Assembly (NCBI RefSeq): GCF_002563925.1
Contig: NZ_PDJD01000001.1
Coordinates: forward strand, 2,982,973 to 3,046,972
From: Serinibacter salmoneus
GTDB taxonomy: Bacteria > Actinomycetota > Actinomycetes > Actinomycetales > Beutenbergiaceae
Length of the DNA: 64,000 bases
Direction of reading: 5' to 3'
The notes under the pieces are model-generated. The model was not told the DNA's origin. It ran no database searches and saw only the letters and a program-made list of their open reading frames with translations. The position numbers and the translations under genes were made by a program. Positions 29,318 through 37,247 of the stretch are shown in pieces (the stretch's first letter is position 1; every line of letters starts with the position of its first letter).

Positions 29318-30903
29318 ACCGGCTCCGGGAGCGGACCCGGCGAGCGGTCACCGCGGAGCATCTTCACCATGAGTTCGGCGGAGATGAGGCACATCGGCAC
29401 CCCGACGCCGGGGGTGGCGGTGCCGCCGGCGTAGTACAGGCCCGCCACGGTGCGCGAGGCCGGCCCGCGGCGGAACATCGCCGACTGCCGCAGCACGTGC
29501 GCCGGGCCGAGCATGCCGTCCTTCCAGGAGTGGTAGTCCCTCCCGAAGTCCGCCGGGCCGATCACGTGCCGAGCCTCGACGTCCAGTTCGGCGCCCGCCC
29601 AGTCCACGATCTGCTGCACGGCGCGATCCGCGATCGCCTGCACCTGCGGGTCCTCCGCGCCGCCGAGGCCGATCTCCCCGGAGACCGGCACCAGGACGAA
29701 CAGGTTGGAGCGGCCCCCGGGGGCCACGCCGTCGTCCGTGGCCGAGGGCTTGCAGACGTACAGGGACGTGGGGTCCGGCAGCGGATCGGCGTGCGAGGCG
29801 GCACCGGCCGTGAAGACGGCATCCAGGCTGGCCTCCCAGTCGGTGGTGAACATCAGCGTGTGGTGGCCGAGCTGCGGGACCTCACCGCGCACGCCGAGCA
29901 TCACCAGCACGGCGGAGGGGCCGGGCGCGGTGCGCCGCCAGGTGCGCTCGGGGTAGGTGCGGTAGCGCGCGGGCACGAGCGCGGTCTCGGTGTGGTGCAG
30001 ATCCGCGGCGGAGATCACGGCGTCGGCGCGTTCCCGCCGAACCGGTGCCTTCTCGTCGCGGGCATCGCGCCAGGCCACACCCCGCGCCACGCCCTTGCGG
30101 CCGCGCAGCCCGCCGGGCCCCCACGGGCCGCGCACCGGGGACACCCCGATCTCGGTGACCTCGGCGTTCAGGGTGATACGCGCCCCCGCCTGTCGTGCCA
30201 GGCGTTCCAGCGCCGCCATCACCCCGGTGAACCCACCACGCGGGTAGAGCACACCCTCATCGAGGTCGATCTGGCTCATCAGGTGGTAGATCGCCGGGGC
30301 CTTGCGTGGGTCGGCGCCGAGGAAGATGCCGGGGTAGGTGAGGATCTGGCGCAGCACGGGCGAGTCGAAGCGCTGACCGGCGAACATCCACAGGGAGGTC
30401 GCCAACCATCGCGTCAGGTCGGGGCTCGAGCCCAGGGCGCCCCGCAGCGACGACGGCGCGCTGAAGGGGTTGTAGAGGAAGTAGCCCAGGGAGACCTCCA
30501 GGGCCTCACGCGAGGAGTCGAGGTAGTGCCCGATCGCGGCGCCCGCGCCGGGCTCCAGCGACTCGAACAGGCGGGCCACCGCCTCGCGACCGTGCGGGAC
30601 GTCGACCGCGTTCAGGTCGCCCGGACCGGAGCCGCTGAGCACCCGGTAGCCGGGATCGAGCAGTCGGAGGTCCAGCTCCTCCCGTGCGCTGGTTCCCAGG
30701 AGTCGGAAGAAGTGGTCGTAGACCTCCGGCATCAGGTACCACGAGGGTCCGGTGTCCCACAGGTACCCGTCCTGCTCGATCCGGCCGGCGCGCCCCCCGA
30801 TCCGCGAGCCCCGCTCCAGGACGTGCACGTCGTGGCCCTCCCGCGCGAGCAGGGCGGCGCTGGCAAGACCGGCCGCGCCGGCCCCGATGATGGTGACCCT
30901 CAT
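29314..30903 (-). CDS. crtI: Phytoene desaturase
   Basis: A 529-residue FAD enzyme converting phytoene to lycopene (or a related polyene) by successive desaturations. It begins VTIIGAGAAGLASAALLAREG (dinucleotide binding), then GGRAGRIEQDGYLWDTGPSW, and ends with LYYAGGTATPGVGVPMCLIS, the bacterial CrtI signature. Its position between crtB and cruF with 4-base overlaps on both sides fits the pathway order. A basic insertion near residues 255-280 (RGRKGVARGVAWRDARDEK) is longer than usual. Confidence 0.93.
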   Translation of the reverse strand: MRVTIIGAGAAGLASAALLAREGHDVHVLERGSRIGGRAGRIEQDGYLWDTGPSWYLMPEVYDHFFRLLGTSAREELDLRLLDPGYRVLSGSGPGDLNAVDVPHGREAVARLFESLEPGAGAAIGHYLDSSREALEVSLGYFLYNPFSAPSSLRGALGSSPDLTRWLATSLWMFAGQRFDSPVLRQILTYPGIFLGADPRKAPAIYHLMSQIDLDEGVLYPRGGFTGVMAALERLARQAGARITLNAEVTEIGVSPVRGPWGPGGLRGRKGVARGVAWRDARDEKAPVRRERADAVISAADLHHTETALVPARYRTYPERTWRRTAPGPSAVLVMLGVRGEVPQLGHHTLMFTTDWEASLDAVFTAGAASHADPLPDPTSLYVCKPSATDDGVAPGGRSNLFVLVPVSGEIGLGGAEDPQVQAIADRAVQQIVDWAGAELDVEARHVIGPADFGRDYHSWKDGMLGPAHVLRQSAMFRRGPASRTVAGLYYAGGTATPGVGVPMCLISAELMVKMLRGDRSPGPLPEPV

Positions 30904-31877
30904 GGCCGGCTCCCTCCGCGCTCACGCAGGAGCGCACGGACCACCAGGCCCGCCTTGACGTGATGGGGGACCCGCACCCGGGTGCGCGCGAGGTCCGCGG
31001 CGGGGGTGGCCTCGATGCGGTCGGCGAGTGCGGAGAACAGCAGCCACGCGGCACGGACCCCGCCGCGCACGTCCCGGGGCAGGAGGGCGATGCCGGTGTC
31101 GGCTGCGGTCAGATCCGCGCGGATGCGTCCCAGCCAGTACGCCTTCCCCGCCTCGTCCAGCGCCCCGGCGCCGACATCGCCCGGGTGCGCCACGCCGTCG
31201 CGCTCCCGGTCCACCTCCGCGGGCACGGGCAGGTAGCCCCGGCCGAGGGTGGCGTCCTGCGCGAGATCACGCAGGAAGTTCACGTTCTGGAACGCGGCTC
31301 CCAGGGCGCGGGCACCGGCGACCTGCTCGGGGGTGGGGCGCGGCACGAACACATGCAGGCACATCAGCCCCACCACCTCCGCGGAACCGTAGACGTAGGT
31401 GCGCTGCTGGGCGTCATCGAGCGGGCCCGGGCTGAGGTCCATCGCCATGGAGGCGAAGAACGGCTCGACCACGTCGCGGGGGATCCCGCACTCACGCGCG
31501 GTCGCGGCGAAGGCGTGCACCACGAGATTCGTGCTGAACCCGGTGGTCATCGCCTCGTAGGTCTCCGCCTCCAGGGCACGCAGCGCACCCGCCCGCGCCT
31601 CGGCGTCCAGGCCCGCCTGCTCGGCTGTGCCGTCCACGATCTCGTCGGCGATGCGCACCAGGGCGTACACGGAGCGGATGTGCTCGCGCACGCGGCGCCC
31701 CAGCAGCGTGCACGCAAGACCGAAGGAGGTGGAGTACGCGGCGATCACGCGCCCCGCGGCGGCGCGGGAGGCATCCGTGTAACGGCCGAGGTCTGAGCCG
31801 GCCACGAGCGGACCCGGTGTCGGCCGTGCCGCATGCGATGAGGCCGGGGAGGTTCCGGCGCCGGACGGGTTGGTCAT
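30900..31877 (-). CDS. crtB: Phytoene synthase
   Basis: A 325-residue prenyl-transferase that condenses two geranylgeranyl diphosphates to phytoene. The first Asp-rich motif is RIADEIVDG (DEIVD) and the second NFLRDLAQDA (DLAQD); YCxxVAGxVG appears as YGSAEVVGLMCL. It overlaps crtE and crtI by 4 bases each, so the five-gene crt operon is tightly coupled. An N-terminal 40-residue Ser/Thr/Pro-rich extension precedes the fold. Confidence 0.94.
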   Translation of the reverse strand: MTNPSGAGTSPASSHAARPTPGPLVAGSDLGRYTDASRAAAGRVIAAYSTSFGLACTLLGRRVREHIRSVYALVRIADEIVDGTAEQAGLDAEARAGALRALEAETYEAMTTGFSTNLVVHAFAATARECGIPRDVVEPFFASMAMDLSPGPLDDAQQRTYVYGSAEVVGLMCLHVFVPRPTPEQVAGARALGAAFQNVNFLRDLAQDATLGRGYLPVPAEVDRERDGVAHPGDVGAGALDEAGKAYWLGRIRADLTAADTGIALLPRDVRGGVRAAWLLFSALADRIEATPAADLARTRVRVPHHVKAGLVVRALLRERGGSRP

Positions 31878-32965
31878 GATTGCCGATCCTCGATGACGTC
31901 GACCAGGTCCTCCACCATGCCACCCAGGGCGGGTGCTCCAACACCCGGGAGCGTGGACGCGAGGTCTCGCGCGGTCTGCAGTGCGCGGGCGATGTCCCGC
32001 TCCACGGCCGCCCGGGCTCCGGACTCCTCCAGCAGGGCGATCGCCGCTGCCGCACGGGGCGGCGTCAGGTCGGGGTCACCCACCGCACCGGCGATCGCCG
32101 GCCACTGGGGGGTGGGGCGGGCGTAGGCGATCAGCGCCGTCACCTTGCCCTCCCGCAGGTCGGAGGCCGAGTCCTTGCCGACCAGATCCGGGTCGCCGAA
32201 GACCCCCAGGAGGTCGTCCTGCAACTGGAAGGCAAGTCCCAGCTGATGTGTCAGGTCGCCGAGCACGGCGGGGGCGGGGAGCCCCTGGTAGGCCAGGGCG
32301 AGCGAGAACGGGAGGTGGAAGGTGTACACGCCCGTCTTGTGGACCGTCATCGCGAGCACCTCCGCGAGGTCCGGGTCACGCTCGGGCAGGGAGTAGAGCA
32401 CGTCACACAGTTCACCGGTCACGGACTGGCTGAGCGCATCGGCGAGCACCTGCGTCAGTGCGATCCGGGTGTCCTGGGACAGGTCGAGACGACCGATGGC
32501 GAGGTGGGCGTCCGAGAGCAGCAGGTCGCCCGCCAGGATCCCGAGGGTGGATCCGAGCCGGGCCGCCGAGTCCGCGGACAGGTCGAGGTCGGCCACCTGT
32601 GACGCACGGCCCAGCAGGTTGGGTTCACCGCGGCGCAGCGTGTCGCGGTCGATCACGTCGTCGTGCATGAGAAAGCCCGCATGCACCAGTTCGAGAGCCA
32701 CGGCCAGGGCGGTCAGGTCACTCTCGCGCTTGCGGGTGGCGGATTCCTGCAACGGCGGCGCATCCGCGGCCAGGGCCTGCGCGGCCAGCAGCAGGATGGC
32801 CGGGCGCACCAACTTGCCACCGCAGATGGACGGGCGCGCGGCGCTCCACATGCGGGCCGTCTGCGACGATGCGGTGGCGACCTTCTCATCGACGTAGGCG
32901 TGCAGCGCCGAGCGCACCGTGCGCAGGTAGTCCTCGCCGGTCGGTGGCAGCAATCTCAGGGGCAA
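31874..32965 (-). CDS. crtE: Geranylgeranyl diphosphate synthase
   Basis: A trans-isoprenyl diphosphate synthase making the C20 precursor. The first Asp-rich motif is MHDDVIDRD and the second FQLQDDLLGVFGD; KLVRPAILLLAA holds the substrate-binding Lys/Arg. It is the first gene of the crt operon. The start is uncertain: no ATG or GTG has a good ribosome site, but a TTG at 32965 has GCGAGG 9 bases upstream and gives 363 residues beginning PLRLLPPTGEDYLR. A GTG at 33022 (382 residues) is the alternative. The frame opens far upstream through the hairpin cluster, which is probably not translated. Confidence 0.88.
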   Translation of the reverse strand: MPLRLLPPTGEDYLRTVRSALHAYVDEKVATASSQTARMWSAARPSICGGKLVRPAILLLAAQALAADAPPLQESATRKRESDLTALAVALELVHAGFLMHDDVIDRDTLRRGEPNLLGRASQVADLDLSADSAARLGSTLGILAGDLLLSDAHLAIGRLDLSQDTRIALTQVLADALSQSVTGELCDVLYSLPERDPDLAEVLAMTVHKTGVYTFHLPFSLALAYQGLPAPAVLGDLTHQLGLAFQLQDDLLGVFGDPDLVGKDSASDLREGKVTALIAYARPTPQWPAIAGAVGDPDLTPPRAAAAIALLEESGARAAVERDIARALQTARDLASTLPGVGAPALGGMVEDLVDVIEDRQS

Positions 32966-33024
32966 CGCCGTCAACCTCGCTAAGTAGGTGAGATACCAAC
33001 CAAGCGTAGCAACAGAGCGCACGC

Positions 33025-33060
33025 GGTGGGTCCGGCTCCCCCTGCTGAGCCGGACCCACC
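33025..33060. repeat. Hairpin 1 of the crtE-upstream series
   Basis: A perfect 14-bp stem, GGTGGGTCCGGCTC with GAGCCGGACCCACC, around the loop CCCCTGCT. The loop matches that of the three shorter hairpins that follow. Confidence 0.8.
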
Positions 33061-33078
33061 TCCCGCGTCCCCACCGGC

Positions 33079-33184
33079 CATCACCCCCCTGCGGCCATGT
33101 CCGGTGGTGTGGTGGCACGAGATCACCCCCCTGCGGTGATCGCCGAGCCCAACGATGCGACCCCATCGCCCCCCTGCGGCGATG
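33079..33184. repeat. Three 21-nt palindromic repeats with 42-43 bp period
   Basis: Units at 33079-33099, 33121-33141 and 33164-33184. Each has arms NATCRCC and GGYGATN around CCCCTGC. Copy 2 has GATCACC/GGTGATC and copy 3 CATCGCC/GGCGATG, so both stem sides changed together; copy 1 (CATCACC/GGCCATG) is imperfect. Spacers are 21 and 22 nt and unrelated to each other. Confidence 0.85.
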
Positions 33185-33254
33185 CTGCCGCGCCGTTCCA
33201 CAACGACGCATTGATGCGTTCACTGGACTAGACGGATGACTCGCGCAGATATGA

Positions 33255-33294
33255 CGCGACCCCAGGTGTGACCTACATCACACCTGGGGTCGCG
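33255..33294 (-). terminator. Strong hairpin terminator
   Basis: A perfect 17-bp stem (CGCGACCCCAGGTGTGA pairing with its complement) and a 6-base loop CCTACA, 24 bases beyond the stop of the 53-residue membrane protein gene on the minus strand. It separates that operon from the crtE upstream region. Confidence 0.8.
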
Positions 33295-33317
33295 GGGTCG
33301 TTACACGCGATCGTTCG

Positions 33318-33479
33318 CTATTTGACCAATCGCTGCAGGGCGAGGTAGACGATCACGGCGATCACGGCGAGCAGCACCAGACGCCAGACCAACCACAGCG
33401 CGCTGAGCAGGAAGTTGAGCAGGAACCACGCGATCACCACCGCCGCGATCGCGAACAGGATCCGCACCAGGTTCGACAT
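33318..33479 (-). CDS. Small two-helix membrane protein
   Basis: A 53-residue protein that is almost entirely membrane: ILFAIAAVVIAWFLLNFLLSALWLVW followed by RLVLLAVIAVIVYLALQRLVK. It may be a hydrophobic hairpin or small membrane-curvature protein. It is the last gene after a lipoprotein gene, with start and stop overlapping by one base (TGATG), and is closed by a strong terminator. No family recognised. Confidence 0.7.
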   Translation of the reverse strand: MSNLVRILFAIAAVVIAWFLLNFLLSALWLVWRLVLLAVIAVIVYLALQRLVK

Positions 33480-33934
33480 CAGTCCTCCAGACTCTCGTAG
33501 CACCCCTCGACGAGCGCGGACAGTCCTTGCTGTGCCTGCTCCTCGAGTGCGGCGGTATCCGTCACCGCCGCCGTGCCGTCCTGCGCCACCGTAGCCAGGC
33601 CGTCCAGTGCCTGCGCGGTCGAGTCCGCGGCACTGCGCAGTTCCTCCGGGCCGTTCTCGGCCGCGGTCCGCACGCTCTCGGCGAGTGTGGCGAAGCCCTG
33701 CCCGGCGACCTCGGGATTGACCTCGATCACCGCGACGAGGTCGGTGATGCGCAGGCTGGCGGCCTCCGCCACCGGTTCCAGCACGCTGCACTGCACGGAC
33801 TCCTGCTGGTCCGCGGAGCAGGCGGTGACGCCGGCCAGGGTCCCGGCGGCGAGCACCACGAGGCCCGCGCGGGCGAGTCCGGGCAGGCGGTGGGTCGAGC
33901 GGTGGGTCCAGGTCACGCTGGAGCAACGCCGCAC
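33479..33934 (-). CDS. Putative lipoprotein
   Basis: A 151-residue secreted protein with signal peptide ARAGLVVLAAGTLAGVTAC; LAGVTAC serves as lipobox and the cysteine would carry the lipid. The mature part is acidic and helical, with two further cysteines (SVQCSVLEP, VEGCYESLED) near the two ends that could form a disulfide. Function unknown. The start may be the ATG at 33934 or the GTG at 33916 (VTWTHRS), which gives a shorter, more usual signal peptide. It is coupled to the small membrane protein downstream. Confidence 0.7.
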   Translation of the reverse strand: MRRCSSVTWTHRSTHRLPGLARAGLVVLAAGTLAGVTACSADQQESVQCSVLEPVAEAASLRITDLVAVIEVNPEVAGQGFATLAESVRTAAENGPEELRSAADSTAQALDGLATVAQDGTAAVTDTAALEEQAQQGLSALVEGCYESLED

Positions 33935-33954
33935 GCCCCCACGAGGTTCCCGGA

Positions 33955-34617
33955 TCAGGCCGGTTGCGCCAGCCGTGCCGGGCGCGCGGCACGGGTGCCG
34001 TGACCGGCCACGTCCCGCCCGACCTCGAGGATGCGGGGCTTGCCCTCGACGATCGCGACCCGCGAGACGGAGGCGTTCGGCAGGGGGTGCAGCACCGGCG
34101 CCCCGATCGTGGCCAGGTAGGCACCCAGCGTCAGTCCGTGCCCGACGACGAGCACATGGCCCCCCGGGTGACTCGCCGTGATCTCGGCGAAGGTCTCGCG
34201 CACTCGCGTCATGTAGGCAGCGCCGCTCTCCCCGCCGGGCAGGCCCTCATGGGTCCCCGCGAGTACCTCCCGGACCAACTCGGCCCACGGTTGGTGGGCG
34301 TCCAGGCGCTGCTCGGGGAGACGTTCGAACGCACCGAAGGAGAACTCGCGAAGCCCGGCGTGCGCCCGCAGCCGCAGTTCCGCGTGGTGGCGCACGAGCT
34401 CGACGGCGGTCATCATGGCACGCCCCTGGGGGGAGCTGTACGCGGCGTCGAAGTCCTCGGCGGCGAGGTGTCGCGCCGTGGCCTGGACGCCCGCACGGCC
34501 GAGGCGGGTCAGCGGGGAGTCGCAGGAGCCCTGCAGCATGCGGCGGGCGTTGAGGTGGGTCTGGCCGTGCCGGACCAGGGTGAGGGTCGTCGTCGATGCG
34601 ACCGTGGTGGTGTCCAT
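33955..34617 (-). CDS. Histidine phosphatase family protein (phosphoglycerate mutase-like)
   Basis: A 220-residue enzyme. LTLVRHGQTHLNARRMLQGS is the RHG signature with the phospho-accepting histidine; AAYSSPQGRAMMTA, GLREFSFGAFERLP (acid) and VLVVGHGLTLGAYL (second histidine) complete the active site. Members dephosphorylate sugar phosphates, nucleotides or polyprenyl phosphates; specificity is not evident. The ATG at 34617 was chosen; the longer frame is a shadow of the neighbouring MauE-type gene. Confidence 0.87.
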   Translation of the reverse strand: MDTTTVASTTTLTLVRHGQTHLNARRMLQGSCDSPLTRLGRAGVQATARHLAAEDFDAAYSSPQGRAMMTAVELVRHHAELRLRAHAGLREFSFGAFERLPEQRLDAHQPWAELVREVLAGTHEGLPGGESGAAYMTRVRETFAEITASHPGGHVLVVGHGLTLGAYLATIGAPVLHPLPNASVSRVAIVEGKPRILEVGRDVAGHGTRAARPARLAQPA

Positions 34618-34723
34618 GACAGCGACGCTAGGGGGCCGCCGCTTCCGCTGGGCCAACGCCCCGCGACCACTGGGTGAAATCACGGCACCCGGCGGGCAAC
34701 GCCGAGGCGACCCGGGGCGAGCG

Positions 34724-35680
34724 TCAGGTGAGGTGATCCTCGGGGGCGTCCTGTGACGCGGACGCCGTGGCGCGGGCTGCGGCATTGCGATCGAAACCGG
34801 GGCGGAAGACCAGCCGGGGAAGGCCGGCGGCGCCCACGTGCCAGGTGTCACCCAGCGGGTGCGTCCGGTCCACCCGGATCCCCGACGGCGTGGCGTCCCC
34901 GCCCAGCCGCTGGAAGACCACCCGATCATGGTCGTACCAGGCGTGAGGGGCCAGTGGCGCGAAGACCTCGATGCCCTCGAAGCTCTCCGGGGTGCCGATG
35001 AACACCGGCTGCAGGTCCAACCCGTCCGCCAGCGCGTGCGGCCACCACCGGAAGTCGGACACCAGGTGACGGCATGCACCGCAGCCGGGCGAGAAGAACA
35101 CCAGGATCGTGGGTGGGTCCTGGAACTCGCGCAGCGGCATCGCTGCGCCGTCCACGTCGAACAGCACGAGCGAGTCGATCTCGCGCTGCCTCCGGCGCCG
35201 TTCGCGCACCACCGCGAGCGCGGCGAGGGCGGCTACCACCGCGAGCGCGAGCGCACCGGCGAGCCGACCGCCGGCGGAGGGGGCCGCGAGTCCCGCGAGC
35301 GCAACGAGCAGGAGCGCCACGTTGCGTACGACGGTGCGCCATCCGATACCCGCCGGCCCGAGCGTGCCGAAGCACGCACAGGTCGCCGACAGCCGCAGCG
35401 CCACCGCCCGCACGACCACGACGAGGAACGCCGCGTACATGAGGCACGCACCGACGAGCCAGACCCGGTATGCCGTCCCGGTCAGGAACAGCACACCGAG
35501 CCCGAGCACGATCTCGGCAGCGGGGACCGCCGCAGCCCACCTCACCAGGAGGCGATCGCCTGGCAGCCTCAAGGTGGGAAGGCTCCGGCGGAAGGCACCG
35601 AGGTCGACCGCCTTGAGCACGCCGCCGGCCAGCAGGACGACGCCGGCAACCCACCCGCAGGCGAGCAGGAGGGCACTCAC
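34724..35680 (-). CDS. MauE/DoxX-like membrane protein fused to thioredoxin-fold domain
   Basis: A 318-residue fusion. The N-terminal half has four helices with the MauE-type signature ATCACFGTLG and a helix pair (IVLGLGVLFLTGTAYRVWL) of the DoxX/MauE superfamily. After two more helices comes a thioredoxin-like domain with TILVFFSPGCGACRHLVSDF, in which CGAC is the redox pair. The expected role is membrane-coupled electron transfer to an extracytoplasmic disulfide target. Such fusions occur singly in actinobacteria; the partner is unknown. Its GTG overlaps the upstream gene's stop by 4 bases. Confidence 0.82.
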   Translation of the reverse strand: MSALLLACGWVAGVVLLAGGVLKAVDLGAFRRSLPTLRLPGDRLLVRWAAAVPAAEIVLGLGVLFLTGTAYRVWLVGACLMYAAFLVVVVRAVALRLSATCACFGTLGPAGIGWRTVVRNVALLLVALAGLAAPSAGGRLAGALALAVVAALAALAVVRERRRRQREIDSLVLFDVDGAAMPLREFQDPPTILVFFSPGCGACRHLVSDFRWWPHALADGLDLQPVFIGTPESFEGIEVFAPLAPHAWYDHDRVVFQRLGGDATPSGIRVDRTHPLGDTWHVGAAGLPRLVFRPGFDRNAAARATASASQDAPEDHLT

Positions 35681-36471
35681 TTGGAGTCGGTCTGGCCCTC
35701 TGATTCGTCGGCCTCGGCGGCCTCGGCGGCCTCCTCAGCCAGTTCCTCGGCCACGGCCTCCGCAGCGAGTTCCTCGGCGATCTCCTCGGCCACGGCCTCC
35801 TCAGCGAGCTCCTCCGCGACCTCGGCCACGGCCTCCGCCTCCGCCTCGGCGTCCGCCTCCTCGACCTCTTCCCAGTACTCCTCTGCCCACGGGTCGTCCA
35901 CGGGGCGTGAGCGACGCCAGACCAGGTATCCGGCCGCCGCGGCAGCGGCACCGACCAGGACCCAGCCCACGACCTTGCCCTTGCCGCCGCTCGCCTGGGC
36001 ATCGGCAGCGGCGGTGACGGACTCCGCAGCCGCATCCGCCTTGGCGGCAGCGGCCTCAGCAAGGCCACTCGCCTTGCCTGCGGCGGCGTCCACGGCCTCC
36101 CCGGCCTTCGCGGCCGCGGTGTCGGCGGCGGTGCTCGCGGCCTTGGCGGCCGTCTGCATCGCGTCGACCACGCGGGGGATCACCACGTCGACGATGGTGT
36201 CGTGCGCCTGGTCGGTGTAGTCCTTGGACTTCACCGAGGCGACATCGGCGAACTCCGCGGCCTTGGCGGCCGCGGCCTCGACCTTCGGCTGGGCAGCGAC
36301 CACACCGGCCCGCCAGGCGGCCTCCAGGCGCGGGGTGGCCCACTCGCGGGCGGCCTCGACGTGCGGGGTGGCCCACTCCACTCCCTGCTCTGCGAGCGCC
36401 TTCGCCTGACGGCTGGCCTGGGCGAGCGACTCGCGAACCTCGTCGGGATCGATCTGGACCTTGTCTGACAT
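35677..36471 (-). CDS. Ala/Glu-rich helical protein with a central membrane helix
   Basis: A 264-residue protein of strongly biased composition. Residues 1-155 are amphipathic helical repeats (VEWATPHVEAAREWATPRLE; many AAAKA segments) resembling apolipoprotein/YtxH-like proteins. One helix (VVGWVLVGAAAAAAGYLVW) precedes a basic patch and an acidic tail of Glu/Ala repeats (EELAEEAVAEEIAEELAAEA). The tail DNA is locally repetitive. Function unknown; coupled to the MauE-thioredoxin gene downstream. It starts with ATG after GGGAGCACC, divergent from ppiA. Confidence 0.75.
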   Translation of the reverse strand: MSDKVQIDPDEVRESLAQASRQAKALAEQGVEWATPHVEAAREWATPRLEAAWRAGVVAAQPKVEAAAAKAAEFADVASVKSKDYTDQAHDTIVDVVIPRVVDAMQTAAKAASTAADTAAAKAGEAVDAAAGKASGLAEAAAAKADAAAESVTAAADAQASGGKGKVVGWVLVGAAAAAAGYLVWRRSRPVDDPWAEEYWEEVEEADAEAEAEAVAEVAEELAEEAVAEEIAEELAAEAVAEELAEEAAEAAEADESEGQTDSK

Positions 36472-36592
36472 GGTGCTCCCTCGCGCTCGTGGTGGTATGC
36501 GTCTGACTCCCTATCGTGCCACTTCCGAGACTCCCCCGCAGATGCCGCGTGGATGAGAGTCCGCATGAACGAGGGCATGGGAGGATCGAGGC

Positions 36593-37123
36593 ATGTACGC
36601 GATCATCCACACCTCCTCCGGCGACATCGCCGTGGACCTGTTTCCGAACCATGCCCCGAAGACCGTGGCCAACTTCACCGGCCTGGCCACCGGGGAGCGC
36701 GCATGGACCGACCCGACCACCGGTGAGGAGGTCAACCGTCCGCTCTACGACGGCACCGTCTTCCACCGCGTGATCCGCGACTTCATGATCCAGGGTGGTG
36801 ACCCGCTCGGCAACGGCACCGGTGGCCCCGGCTACACCTTCGACGACGAGATCCACCCCGAGCTCGCGTTCAACGAGCCCTACCTGCTGGCCATGGCCAA
36901 CGCCGGCCGGCACCCCGTCACCCGCGGCGGCACGAACGGCTCGCAGTTCTTCGTGACCAGCGTGCCCACCCCGCACCTGCAGGGGCGTCACACCATCTTC
37001 GGCAAGGTCCGCGACCAGGCGAGCCGCGACGTCGTCGACGCGATCTCGACCACGCCCACCGGGCGCGCCGACCGCCCGGTGCAGGACGTCGTCATCTCCT
37101 CGATCGAGATCGTCGAGGACTGA
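36593..37123 (+). CDS. ppiA: Cyclophilin-type peptidyl-prolyl isomerase
   Basis: A 176-residue cytoplasmic cyclophilin. FHRVIRDFMIQGGDP carries the catalytic Arg and the hydrophobic pocket, and GTNGSQFFVTSVPTPHLQGRHTIFG the rest of the active site. It catalyses proline isomerisation during folding. This is the first gene of the block ppiA, rhomboid, crgA, DUF881, sortase, pabA that is conserved near oriC in actinobacteria, which supports the identification. Confidence 0.95.
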   Translation: MYAIIHTSSGDIAVDLFPNHAPKTVANFTGLATGERAWTDPTTGEEVNRPLYDGTVFHRVIRDFMIQGGDPLGNGTGGPGYTFDDEIHPELAFNEPYLLAMANAGRHPVTRGGTNGSQFFVTSVPTPHLQGRHTIFGKVRDQASRDVVDAISTTPTGRADRPVQDVVISSIEIVED

Positions 37124-37247
37124 CACCCCGGATCGAGAGGGCCCACGGCCCGCGCGACGGCGGCGGCTGCCACATGCGGCGGCCGCCGTCGTCGTCTCCG
37201 GTGAGCACGAGCACCGACATCCGCGCAGCGAGACGTGAGGACCGAGG

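Larger units (their letters stand above)
32966..33317. other. Non-coding region upstream of crtE with four similar hairpins
   Basis: No gene is credible here. From crtE outward it holds the putative leader and promoter, four hairpins sharing a CCCCTGC loop (33025-33184), an unstructured stretch, and the terminator of the small-membrane-protein operon (33255-33294). Confidence 0.75.

Noticed and set aside
33079-33184. CRISPR-like array
   Set aside because: Only three 21-nt units, each palindromic with varying arms, spacers of 21-22 nt and no cas genes. It is better described as a hairpin series.
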